Shown: piece by piece, positions 1 to 9,393 of the stretch
Layout of the letters: each line of letters starts with the position of its first letter
Position numbering within the stretch: the first letter of the stretch is position 1
Assembly (NCBI GenBank): GCA_011947345.1
Contig: JAAVTG010000401.1
Span: 1 to 33,714 of the forward strand
DNA length: 33,714 nt
Direction: 5' to 3'
Origin: Phytophthora quininea
Lineage: Eukaryota > Oomycota > Peronosporomycetes > Peronosporales > Peronosporaceae
The notes under the pieces: model-generated
Seen by the model: the letters and a program-made list of their open reading frames with translations, nothing else
Databases searched by the model: none
Told to the model about the DNA's origin: nothing
Made by a program: the position numbers and the translations under genes

Positions 1-1129
1 TGGAAGCGCACCTGGAACTCATGGCCTTCCGCGATGTGCCGAATGAGGAAGCGCAGCACCACGTCTGTAAGGATAATATACAATAGGAACGGACTCAGCT
101 GGCTAGATCGCCATTTTCAACAACAAACGGAGCTATCGCACCTGACTCGGTGGCCGATAGGTTTTTGATGCGCGTCGTAAACTGGTCGTTCACGAACAGC
201 GCCTTGCGCTTGGTGACGGGGTGCGTGCGGACAACAGGGTGCTCGAATTCCACGATCGGGCGGCGAAGTGGCAGGTTCTGCGCGAGAGCAGCTTCAGCTT
301 GGCGCTGCATACCAATACGTTATCGTTGTGAGCATTGCAGATAACACGGAATTCAAACACACCTTGCTGCTGTGGATTGCCGTGAGACCCTCCACGAACT
401 TCTTGAATGCGGGAGTGAGACGGTCATATGCCTCGTACGCCGACGCCCACAGCGTATCTCCGCCGGTAGGTGGCGTCGTCAATACCTTGAAACTCGTGTA
501 TGACGGCGGCTACACCCGGAGACAACAGTTAGTGTTTTTGTTCAAGGCCAAAAGAGGAGAGGTCGTACCTGCCGTTCATAGGTCACATCGCTGTGCCACT
601 GGTTCACGTGGTCGTACAGCTGGCTCGCGATTCGCTTCGCGCTGCCTTCAAGAGTGTTCTCCACGACATGCACTTCAGGAATGCTCTTGGCGTGCGCCAC
701 AGTCTGGTGCACGTGCAGCGGGCCGTAGTAGCGACCCAGGTCCAGTTGCTGGTCAATCGAGATCTCCTGGTCGCGGAAGAACACCACGCCGCGCTGAGCT
801 ATCAGCAGAGCCAGCTCGTCGCGTTGCACATCCGTGAGCTCGTGTAGCTGGATGCCCGAGAGCTCAGTGCCGATCTTCGGCTCGAGGTGCTTGACGGTCG
901 CGTTGGCCAGCAGGTTCTTGAGCGTGGGGTCGGCCTTCAGAGCGCGGTCCGAGTACGGCAGCACCGGGATCGGGTCGTATGTCTTGGCTGGGAACTCGCC
1001 ACGGAGCTCCGGGTGCTCCAAGGGGGCGTGCTCGATTTCGAGGTTGAGCGCGTTCTTGATGGGGACTGCCTTGTTGACGTCGGACGTGGCGTCAGGGGCA
1101 GCTGTGGAGCTGGTGTTCTTGGGAGCCAT
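1..1129 (-). CDS. TauD/TfdA-family 2-oxoglutarate, Fe(II)-dependent dioxygenase (3' end outside window)
   Basis: The family oxidises taurine or similar sulfonates using 2-oxoglutarate and O2; the substrate here is unknown. Four exons are readable: 1129-569, 509-363, 304-142 and 64-1. They are separated by GT-AG introns of 59, 58 and 77 bp with phases 0, 0 and 1, and the protein is continuous across all three. Seen: QWHSDVTYE near residue 178, giving the His and Asp of the HxD iron motif; [11 protein letters not shown] at the start of exon 2; and [18 protein letters not shown] in exon 3. The distal His and the 2-oxoglutarate-binding Arg should lie beyond base 1. An in-frame ATG at 1171 lies upstream of the predicted transcription start (1155), so 1129 is preferred. 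No frame breaks were seen. The family call is secure; substrate and full length are not. Confidence 0.9.
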
Positions 1130-1140
1130 GGTGGTCGAGG

Positions 1141-1159
1141 CACAAATGCGAAAGTGACC
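1141..1159 (-). promoter_or_regulatory. Oomycete Inr+FPR core promoter of the TauD-like gene
   Basis: The minus strand reads GGTCACTTTCGCATTTGTG: an Initiator TCACTTTC followed at once by an FPR-like GCATTTG. The A of TCA (1155) is the expected transcription start, giving a 26-nt leader to the ATG at 1129. The match to the known oomycete core promoter is very good. The start site itself is inferred. Confidence 0.75.
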
Positions 1160-1171
1160 CCAAGGCTCCAT

Positions 1172-1920
1172 GATGTTAAACGCACGGCGTTGAAGTTTTC
1201 GCCCAAGCAGCCGCGCTGGATATGCTTCTGCAGCATGTGGAAGTGCGGCATTGGCTCGCGCGGTGGGCCAGTCACCGATCGACCAGCGAAAGCGTCAAAC
1301 GCGCGGAGGACACTCAGCCGAGCTGGATGTCCTCCAGTGGTGTTACGCGAAAGGACGAGATCTTCGGAGCCGTCCTAAATTGTCTTTGAGGCGAGCCAAA
1401 TACTGATCAACCAAGTCCCTCAAGACAGCGCTAGCAGATCGACGGCACTGCCAGCGACGCTCTCGTTGTGGTGGAGAGGACAGCAGTACGAAATTTGAGC
1501 CTTAGCACTAGAATCCGATCGTTTAGAGATGGGGGGCAAGGATTTCGTGGTCATCATCTGCGTGTGGACCGCAGTCACCACATCGTAGCGGACTCGAGTA
1601 CCGCGACTCAACTCGAGCGCTACGCGCGACTGGCAGAGCGTCCAGCCAATGCAATCTCCACGGTGCCTCCATTTCCCCATGTGCGGTGTAGTATGGCAGG
1701 TCATTGGCGCGGCGAAAGACTTCGTCACGCGGGTTGCTTGGTGGGGGCCTCGCTGCTCCGGAGTCAGCGCATCAAAACTGGCGGTGGAGACCTCGGCGAC
1801 GCCAAAATAACGATCAGCGCTAGCGCTGTTAGTCTTTACTAACGACTGCCGATTAACGGAGCCTTGCCAAGGATTTTCGGAACCCAGCAGAGCGGTGAGC
1901 GCGGGCTGCAATGCGCGATG
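1172..1920. other. Divergent intergenic region
   Basis: This lies between the divergent promoters of the dioxygenase and the POT transporter. It holds open frames on both strands (for example 1420-1911 on the minus strand), but none has a recognisable domain. I see no RNA gene or repeat here. Confidence 0.5.
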
Positions 1921-1937
1921 TCACTACGCAATTTGCG
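1921..1937 (+). promoter_or_regulatory. Oomycete Inr+FPR core promoter of the POT transporter gene
   Basis: TCACTACGCAATTTGCG combines an Initiator (TCACTAC) with an FPR block (CAATTTGC). The predicted start is the A at 1923, 28 nt before the ATG at 1951. An alternative ATG at 1911 is upstream of this start, so it is unlikely to be used. Confidence 0.65.
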
Positions 1938-1950
1938 TCGACCACAAGAC

Positions 1951-3843
1951 ATGGCGCCTCGCCAAGGACCCCTTCACCTTTGCTGACGCCCCAGTCGGAA
2001 ACGCCAAAGATCACCACCGAGTACTCCACCCAGTTGCTATCCCCGGCAGCCGAAGCTGGGAAGACTCCGAGTCTGTGGGATGCAAGACCCTCCAAGTACT
2101 CGCAAAACATCATCAAGAAGGTCTGCGTCTTCATTTTCATCCTTACGATCTGTGAGGAGATCGCTAGCTATGCGGTGAACCAGTCGCTCAAGAACTTTTT
2201 CCAGCGACTCGGCTGGTCGAACAAAGGCTCCAACTCCATGAAGTTGACGTACGACTCGCTGAGCCAATTTGCCTGCATCCCCGCGGGGTATATCTCGGAC
2301 GAGTTCATCGGCAAATTCAAGATGCTTATGACTGCTGCTTCGTCGAGCTCCGTCGGATTCGTGCTGATCACCGTCGCTGCCTTGCCGGCAGTTCGAGCAA
2401 CCCAGTCGCTGAGCAAGGCTCTCTTTGCATTGGCCTCTTCGGTGGTGTGGCGCTGAACCAGGTCTGCCTACGTGCCCTCACAGTCTCGTTCGGCGGCGAT
2501 CAGTTCTCGACTACTTCGCCACCGGAACAACGTGCCAGCTTCTTCAGTTTGAACTTCTGGGCCTCCCGGATCGGAATTTCGTTCAGCTACGCCGTCTTCC
2601 CATCGGTAGCCATCCACGGGTTTGGTGCTATCCCGGCCGATTATGGATTCGTCGCTGTCTATCTCGTGGGCCTGCTTGTCCTGCTGATTTTCGTGAGCGT
2701 GATGCTGTTCACGCGCAAGCGCTACGTGGACGTGCCACCAACAAGGAGCGCTCTCGGGAGTGTGATCCGCGTAGTTTTGCGCCGCGCCAAGCACAGCTTC
2801 CAAGCGAGAATGATCGTCCTCGGAACCGTGCTGTACCTGTCCGCTTTCTTGCTGAATTTCCCGGCGGCGTTCCTTGCAGACCACGGAGAAATTGGCCACA
2901 ACATCTCGTACGCGTGCGGTGCATTGACCATTGTGGCAACGATCCTCTACATTTACTTTGCAAGGGACTCCTCGTTCATCGACGGCGCGACCGATGCTCT
3001 TGGTGTTGAACTCGACCAGGAGACGATCAAAGGTATCAAGCAAGTCGTTCGTGTACTGCCGTTCAACGCCTTCAACATGTTCTGGTGGGTGTGCCAGAAC
3101 CAACGCGGCAACAACCAGACCATTATCCAGCAGACCGATGTGCGTCTCGGCAGCGAGTACGATGCTAGCCAAATTCCTGGCCCAACGTTGCAGATCTTCA
3201 ACCCGGCGTCGGGCCTGTTGTTCGTGCCGCTCGTCGACAAGATCATCTACCCGCTGTACGAAAAGTATACTGGCAAACCACCTAGCAGGTACGGCAAGGT
3301 GCTGGCTGGCTACATCGTGGCGATCATCGCCATGCTCTGGACGGGCTGCTTTGAGATTATTCGCCGCAACCGCCCTCTCTTGACGTACGTCGATGCTAAC
3401 GGCGACACGCAGTACATCTTGAACGACGACGGTGGCCAACCCATGAACGACATCCCGTGGTATGCTGCAATTCCGCAGTACTGCTGGGTATCGTTGGCCA
3501 CGGTGCTCATACAGATTTCGACCTACAACATTGGTTATACCGAGGTCCCCTTGAGCCTTTGTGGCATGTCGATCGCGCTAGGTTTCTTCATGAACTCGAT
3601 GGGCAGCACACTACTATCTGTGTTTGTGCTGCTGTTTGGCAAGTACATCCCGACAGACCTGAACGATGGGCACATGGAGTACATGTACTTTGCGCTGGCA
3701 GGAGTGATGGCGATCAACACTATTTTTACGTGGTCGTGATGAAGGAGATGCAGTTCGCTATGATTCCGCCGGTGGGCAAGGAGAAGTCAGCTAACGACGA
3801 ACTCGCTGCATCAAAGCACGACCAGGATGAGAAAGGTGCTTGA
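1951..3843 (+). CDS. Proton-dependent oligopeptide transporter (POT/PTR family), reading frame broken by single-base indels
   Basis: A multi-spanning plasma-membrane or endomembrane protein expected to import di/tripeptides or nitrate-like solutes with protons. Seen: hydrophobic segments from about residue 50 (KKVCVFIFILTICEEIASYA) to the C terminus, the family hallmark SFGGDQF with FFSLNFW just after, and a long loop between membrane segments in the second half. About 631 residues, usual for the family. Three single-base deficits are needed for a continuous frame: in the C4 run 1969-1972 (linking ATG 1951 to the main frame), between about 2399 and 2433, and in the T5 run 3723-3727 near the end. 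The protein is conserved on both sides of the last two breaks. Without the first repair, an ATG at 1911 would serve. No introns were seen. It could be a recent pseudogene, but assembly error is more likely. Confidence 0.85.
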
Positions 3844-3892
3844 GTTTTGCTTTCTGTTAGTAAATGCATCTTCGTTCCACTCGTTTCGCGTT

Positions 3893-4501
3893 CTACTTGC
3901 TTTCCTTCAAGCTGTCGAGGAGCTGCACAAACGCAGCGTCCACTTGGGCCTCGTACTCGGTGAGGAATTCGGGCGGGTGCATCGTGTCGACGCGGTCGTC
4001 GCTCCTGATAAACTCCGTAGGCAAAGTGATTCCGACTTGAGCGACCACTTCCATGTGGAAGCCGCCACTAAGCACAAACTGTAGTTGCTCGGCGCACTTG
4101 CTTCCGCCGTGTCCTCCGTACGTGACAAGTACGACGCGCTTGCCAGCCCACTCGGCGTACAGGTGGTCCAAGAGGTTCTTGAGATGTCCTGGGTATCCCC
4201 AATTGTACTGCGGGGTGAGCACCACGATGGCTGGGGAGGTGGCCACGGTGCGGCTCCAGGCTTGCACGGCTGGGTCGGCGTAACGCTGGGCGTCGCCCGC
4301 GACCATGGCAGCGATGACGGGGTCTGTCACGGGTCCGATGGGCAGCGGCTCGTCCATCAGGTCGGACGCGAGCTTGAGCTCCAGCGCCGAGTCCTTGGCG
4401 ACGGCGGCGAACCTTGAGATGAGCCACGCGGCGAGGCCGTCGCCGTTGTTGCTGGTGCGGACGCTACCAGTGAGCAGAGCGATTGCTGATGAAGCGGCCA
4501 T
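3893..4501 (-). CDS. NADPH-dependent FMN reductase family (flavodoxin-like quinone/FMN reductase)
   Basis: A soluble flavoprotein expected to transfer electrons from NAD(P)H to FMN or quinones. It is 202 residues in one uninterrupted exon, normal for the family. Seen: the N-terminal phosphate-binding loop LLTGSVRTSNNG (residues about 9-20), the core motif TPQYNWGYPGHLKNLLDHLY (about residues 95-115), and VVLVTYGGHGGSKCAEQLQ, which forms the second flavin-contacting loop. It ends 49 bp from the stop of the convergent POT transporter, so the two 3' UTRs probably overlap. No frame problem. The physiological acceptor is unknown; azoreductase-like or quinone-reducing activity is also possible. Confidence 0.92.
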   Translation of the reverse strand: MAASSAIALLTGSVRTSNNGDGLAAWLISRFAAVAKDSALELKLASDLMDEPLPIGPVTDPVIAAMVAGDAQRYADPAVQAWSRTVATSPAIVVLTPQYNWGYPGHLKNLLDHLYAEWAGKRVVLVTYGGHGGSKCAEQLQFVLSGGFHMEVVAQVGITLPTEFIRSDDRVDTMHPPEFLTEYEAQVDAAFVQLLDSLKESK

Positions 4502-4936
4502 AAGAATTCGAAGCGGTGGTGAGTTGAGAGGTTTGCTCTTGACGAGGCGGATCGAGAAGTAAGGCCTTGGACGTCTGGCACAGCTTATCTACATAATCAT
4601 CGCTGATCACCGTCTCAAAGATCGGAGAGTCAACAGCGGGCAGTCGGCTCGTGATTGTTCTCACGGATACCGGCTGGCACGCAGTGCTCCAGCGACACCT
4701 GTCTGTATCTATTCACAGCGCTGATGGTGCTGCATGCCTGCATTGTGTGCGATCTTGGGGACTGTTTCCTGTCGAGAACAAGTTTGAGCTACATCGATCG
4801 CAAAAAGCACGTTAACCCCTTTACCCCGCTATCCGGGACGTGCTAGTAGCTACTCCTTCCTACAGCATCAGCAGGTTAATGCCGGAGACCACCGGCTATC
4901 CCGATGCCACCCGCGGGCACGGACACTTGTAGTTTT
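4502..4936. other. Intergenic region upstream of the FMN reductase
   Basis: It should contain the minus-strand promoter of the FMN reductase, but no convincing Inr+FPR was found. I see no coding, RNA or repeat feature. Confidence 0.4.
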
Positions 4937-5208
4937 TCAAGGCGCCACGCCGGAGGAAAAGCCTTCGTCATGACGGCTGTACCATAAGTTAACTGTTTCT
5001 ACAGCTGGTGTGCCGTCGCGTAGACGCTTCTGCTTGATTTTCACCTTGCCTTGGGAGTTGAGAGGGGTCACTTGATCGCAGAGCTGGATACGGCACCTGA
5101 GAAGCCACGGGGCTTGGACACGTAAGGTCCCGCCTCAAGCACGGGCTCGGGGACCTCTGGCAGCATGGCCTCCGGCGGTCTTCGTCGCCAGATGCACACG
5201 TCGTGCAT
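4937..5208 (-). CDS. Small uncharacterised protein (about 90 aa), one frame break
   Basis: I do not recognise this protein. The first part, from ATG 5208, reads MHDVCIWRRRPPEAMLPEVP and on to SSSAIK, then hits TGA. In the next frame the sequence continues as VTPLNSQGKVKIKQKRLRDG to YSRHDEGFSSGVAP and a TGA at 4937-4939. One missing base just before about 5070 would join them into about 90 residues. The second half is basic, without signal peptide or membrane segment. Support for a real gene is indirect: a good core promoter at 5252-5271 gives a 59-nt leader, and the composition in both halves is protein-like. The two halves could also be unrelated, leaving only a 46-aa ORF. Confidence 0.4.
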
Positions 5209-5251
5209 TGCGCTGGAGCTGGAGCTCGGAGCTTGGAGCTTGGACTTGGGC

Positions 5252-5271
5252 GAGCAAGTGGCGAACTGAGC
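5252..5271 (-). promoter_or_regulatory. Inr+FPR-like core promoter of the small gene at 4937-5208
   Basis: The minus strand reads GCTCAGTTCGCCACTTGCTC. It matches the oomycete Inr+FPR layout except for G in place of a pyrimidine in the Initiator and C changes in the FPR. The predicted start is 5267. Confidence 0.45.
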
Positions 5272-5406
5272 GATGGAAGTGGAGGCGCTGCTGGCAGTTA
5301 GCGCACGAAGTGCTAGACAATCACGGTGGTGGCTTTCACAGCGGCTTCCAAAGCATGGAGCTTTATGCTGTATAGTTCGGGGCTAGAAGGATTAAAATCC
5401 CCGTAT

Positions 5407-5729
5407 TTATATTGAAGCGAGCTGTACAAGGTCTTCCTCCGCCAGCAGCAGATCTAAAGTCTCGTCGTACACCAACTCTGTTTCCGCTTGCAGCTTCTGG
5501 ATCACTTGCCGTTCGCGTCGGAGATTCTTGACCTTGCGGCTTGGACGGAAAGAGACGTCTACAGCAGCGGGCTGTACTGAAGGCGACTGCGGCGCGCCTG
5601 CCACGACTTGGCGGCCACCACGTTGACGACCACGACGGTCGCCACGAGCGCGACCAGCAGCACGGGGTTCATGCTCTGCGCCAGGTCCTTGGCGGCGGCG
5701 TACGGAGCGACAATCAGATCGGTGAGCAT
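5407..5729 (-). CDS. Small single-span membrane protein, tail paralogous to the downstream-coordinate neighbour; possible coiled-coil extension
   Basis: From ATG 5729 a 56-residue frame encodes a short N-terminal helix, a strong membrane segment (PVLLVALVATVVVVNVVAA, about residues 24-42) and a basic tail (KSWQARRSRLQYSPLL), ending in TAG at 5559-5561. The membrane segment plus tail resembles the C terminus of the neighbouring gene (VVVVNVVAARSWAQRR, then HYTRLL). Directly after the TAG another frame continues to 5407 with a charged, coiled-coil-like stretch (RKVKNLRRERQVIQKLQAET to EEDLVQLASI). One missing base near 5561 would fuse the two into about 107 residues. That fits the error pattern of this window, but the neighbour stops at the equivalent point, so the 56-aa form is a real alternative. 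Function unknown. Confidence 0.5.
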
Positions 5730-5731
5730 CT

Positions 5732-5748
5732 TGTGTGTGTGTGTGTGA
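5732..5748. repeat. (TG)n microsatellite
   Basis: About eight TG units lie immediately upstream of the ATG of the small membrane protein gene, within its presumed 5' UTR. Confidence 0.9.
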
Positions 5749-6013
5749 TACTCGGCAGAATGCGAACTGCGCCAGATTCTCAGATCCAAATGCTCCAAAA
5801 CGCAACTGCTGCCATCCGTACATAGCGCTGAAAATGTACCCACGCGATGGCAAGCTCCGACGGAAGCTCTGCCAGCAAAGCTCTGCCTTGGACGCTTCAT
5901 CCGATTCCATTCAAACAGAACGCACTGCTTCTCGAAGACACCAACTCCCATGTCTACGCCTGCTTCCTCACTGTCTACACTCCCTGCTTCAAAACTCGTC
6001 TAGATCACTGCGC

Positions 6014-7590
6014 TTACAGCAGACGCGTGTAGTGGCGACGGGCGCGGCGCTGTGCCCACGAACGCGCGGCCACTACGTTCACCACCACGACACCGACGCC
6101 GACGAACGCGTAGAAGAATGCGTGCGAGCCGGTGGCCGTCTCGTGCTCACTGGAGAGCGACGTCGTCATCAGCGGCGTGACGCTGGCCGGCTCGGCCGAC
6201 ACGAACGCGTAGTCCGGGTCGTTCGAGATCGGCGACTGTGCCGTTTCGATCGCGAAGTAGGTCGGGTACTTGCTCGGCACGGCGGCCGGCTCGTAGATCA
6301 GCACCTTGTTCACCGCAGCCGGGTACACGATGGAGCTGGCCTCGCGCCAGAACCACCAGCCCTTGATCTTGACGTCCGTGGGCGGCTCGTTCACGTAGCC
6401 GACCTTGCCCCACGGAAGTCGACACGGTGAGCTTGTCGGTAACCTGCACCAACATCTCACCGTCTCCCCAGACGTCCACGTTGGCGCGTTTGGCCACGAT
6501 CGAACCAGCCAGCAGCTGACCGGGGCCTGACAGGGTTAGCGTCTCCTTGTCGACAGCGCCCGCCGTGGCAAAGCTGGAGACACCAGAGCCGTACACAGAC
6601 GCCACCAGCTTCTGCGCCTCCAAGTCGTCGGTGTCCACCACGATGTTGCCCGAGCCCGAGAGTATCGTCTTGACCTCGTTGGCAGCCACTGCATTGGAGA
6701 CTAGAGCAACCGAGCCGCTGCCGGCGACCTCCACGTACAGCTCGCCTTCCAAGCTCACGGACGGGATCTCTAGTTGGGCCAGACCGCTGCCTGTCACTTC
6801 AACTTCCAGCGAGGCCAGCGAGGCATTCGCGCTGGACTCCAGAAACAGGTTACCGTCTCCCACGCAGGCAAACTTGACGTCCGCCTCGGCGTTGTCGAGT
6901 GTCACCACGTCGTCGTTCAGCACGACGTCGCCCGAGAAGGCGGTGGTCACGCGGCGCAGCAGGTTCTTCTCGAACACGTAGATCTGCGTGAGCACGTAGC
7001 CCTCGCCGTACGCGTCCTCGTTCTTCAGGTGCAGCTTGAGCGTCGTTGCGTCTCGGGTGGAGCGGCACTGCGTCAATCATGTTGAGCAGCTCTGTCGAGT
7101 TGCCCGTGACCACGATCTTGGCCACGACCGACTCCTCGCCTTGCTGCTGCTCCTCCTGGTCGTCCTCGTCGTGGTGCTTGTGGCGTTTGCGCAGCATCAT
7201 CGTCGGGATCTCAATATCCTCGCCTGTCAGACTGCTGTCATTCCAGGCGGAGCCAGAGCCGGCCAGCGATCCCACGGGCGCCACAGCGGGCACCTCCGGG
7301 GCCGCGGTCTCTGGAGTTTCAGTCGCCGGTGTCTCGGTAGCTGGAGCCTCCGTCTCGGGAGCTTCTGTGGCCGGCAGCAGCGACGGGTCCAGCTCCACGA
7401 ACACGCGGCCGGGCACGGCCAGGTACAGCTGCTCCAGCTGCGCGTAGCTCGAGATCGTCCAGAAGCGCTGCAGGGGCTGGTGCTCGCCGACAATGTCCTC
7501 GGGCGGGGTCACCTCCGACGCGTCGAAGGTCCAGGCGCTGGCGGCGTCCACGGCGAGCGCCATCACGGCCACACACGCAGAGAGCTTCAT
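6014..7590 (-). CDS. Secreted, C-terminally membrane-anchored protein with DUF2807-like (head GIN type) GSG beta-helix repeats
   Basis: Expected at the cell surface; function unknown. About 524 residues. In order: a signal peptide (MKLSACVAVMALAVDAASA), a Thr/Glu/Pro stalk of TEAPETEAP-type repeats (about residues 75-100), an acidic His/Lys/Gln linker (KRHKHHDEDDQEEQQQ), then a beta-rich region with repeated GSG turns (VTGSGLAQLEI, VAGSGSVAL, LSGSGNIVV, VYGSGVSSF, LSGPGQLLAG) typical of DUF2807. It ends with a membrane segment and a short basic tail ending YTRLL, a YxxL-type sorting motif. Two one-base excesses must be skipped: in or near the run at 7055-7057 and in the run at 6408-6411. The protein resumes cleanly after each. 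The start at 7590 fits the signal peptide and the promoter at 7619-7638. Confidence 0.8.
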
Positions 7591-7618
7591 GGCGTAGTAC
7601 AGAAGCGTTTCTCGGTCT

Positions 7619-7638
7619 CGCCAACTGCGGAAATGATC
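7619..7638 (-). promoter_or_regulatory. Inr+FPR core promoter of the DUF2807-like gene
   Basis: The minus strand reads GATCATTTCCGCAGTTGGCG: Initiator TCATTTCC followed by an FPR-like CAGTTGGC. The predicted start at 7634 gives a 43-nt leader to the ATG at 7590. Confidence 0.6.
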
Positions 7639-9240
7639 GCTTTCACCCAAGGTCCGCCCCAAAATCCGAATCTTCAGAAGCCAGCGCAGAGCCGGTTCAC
7701 GGCCTGGTGATTGGCTGAAATTGGATTCAGGAGCTATGATTGGCCAATAGAGACAGTAAAAACAGAATAATCAGATTTTTCACGCATACAATAGACAAGT
7801 CGAGAAATCAGGCCCAGGGATGTGAGCGAGAAAATGGCTGGCCGCGGGGGATCGATGGTCATGCAGACTCTGCACGCGTTCGAGCGTGGGCAGATCAAGT
7901 GTCCTCGCCCAGCGCGTCGGACGAATGTGCTATCTACGCGTTTTGTGCTGAAGATTGTTTGTTGTACGAAGCCGTTTGACAGACCCTTGATCACCAATGC
8001 TGCGATTTGCATTCTTCAATTCGAGCTCGTGCATTGCACGGGGAAAACTGTGAAGATCGAGGCAACACAAACTGGAACGGCGTGACTGTGCTTCCTAGCG
8101 CTGAATCTCATCGCCCCGCCTAAACCCAAAACTCACGGTCGCTATGGTCGCCCCAGGGGGCGCTCAATCAGTGGCCAAGCAATTACTACAAGACATGCTT
8201 GGTCCGGGCCTTGAACCGCCGACATCGATTTGGGCTTAGCCGAGCAGAACGTGCTCTGCTTCTGCAATAAATTCAATTTATGTTGTATGGATCTTTCCCC
8301 ATTGCGTGGTTTCGAGTGAGGTTCATATTCGCGATGAATGCTATCCTGCTTGCTTACATGTAGTTGGAGTACAGTCGACCACCGGCGATGCAAAGTTACC
8401 ATTGCGAGCACAAGCCCAGAGAGGCACCGAAACCAAGTGCTGCCCGCAGACATGTCAACTTTGCTCATACAGCGTCGCTGATTAAAAAAGCGTGCATCAA
8501 GCGGGTCGGCCATCGCGAATCGCGCTTTAGAGCAGATGCTACATCCGTCTGCACTTGGTGTGTGTGCTGTGACTTCCATCCAGTTGGCGTGGCCGTTATG
8601 CCTTGTGGAGACGCTCATCCGAGCAGATCGACCACCGACGGCGCTGCATTGGCCGGAGTCCGTCTGCGCTGGTTTCCGGCCGCAAATTAGCCCGTTCGCG
8701 TTGCCTCGGGATCGCCTTGCTGTGCGGCGCGACGACGTTGCTGCCCGCTGGACCGAGTCGCGACACTGCATAGAGAAGCTTATTCCTGCACCGGACGTTT
8801 CTGCCAGAAAAGGAGTCGCAGCTCACCTCGATGTGCGAGCCGCAGCGGCGATAAGGTGCGCTGACAGACCAAAGCTACAGCCCCCACCAGCAATGCATCG
8901 CGTCATGCGCACTCGGCAATCGGCAACATGCGGCGGAAGCTGCTGTCGCTAATTCAAATTTGAAGCCTTGACAGCCCGCGAACGCGATGCCCGCCAAAAC
9001 GCGCGTGTCAATCCATTGGCCAAAAACGAGGCGGGGATGGGCTGTCCGGGGAAATAATGCAATGTCCTGGCGGGGCCTTCTTCGAGCCACACGCACGCGT
9101 GCGTGGTTTCAGCGTTGCCACCGGGCGCTTCCCGACCTTCTTATCCTCGGGCCAGCGCTGTAGAGCAATGTGACGGCCGGGCGGAACGTGGCCACAAAAA
9201 TCGCTGCGCGGTATTGGATTTCGCGGGCTTTGGATGGGTC
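7639..9240. other. Long intergenic region (1.6 kb) between divergent genes
   Basis: It holds several open frames without recognisable domains. A faintly tRNA-like stretch near 8200-8250 fails on stem pairing. I see nothing else supportable. Confidence 0.4.
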
Positions 9241-9256
9241 TCATCTGCATCTTGCG
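9241..9256 (+). promoter_or_regulatory. Possible Inr+FPR of the Myb gene
   Basis: TCATCTGCATCTTGC has an Initiator-like TCATCTG and an FPR-like CATCTTGC with one mismatch. The leader would be about 150 nt, long but possible. Weak support. Confidence 0.3.
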
Positions 9257-9393
9257 CGGGTATTCGTTTTGCTAAGGTCTCCGAAAACCCTTCCAAACGC
9301 GTCCCTCGGTGGCCAAACGGCATTATTCGCCCTCGTGCGCAATTGGGCCCCTCGATCTCTCTCCGACCGACCCCTCGCCCGCCCCCCTTGGAC

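Noticed and set aside
1420..1911. Open frame of 163 codons on the minus strand, overlapping another on the plus strand
   Set aside because: No recognisable domain, promoter or protein-like composition. Chance frames of this length are common here.
2468..3439. Long minus-strand open frame (323 codons)
   Set aside because: It lies antisense to the POT transporter and its content mirrors that gene's codon pattern. It has no domain of its own.
8200..8260. tRNA-like stretch on the minus strand (GGTTCAAGG loop)
   Set aside because: The T stem pairs at only two of five positions, and no acceptor or D arm could be drawn.
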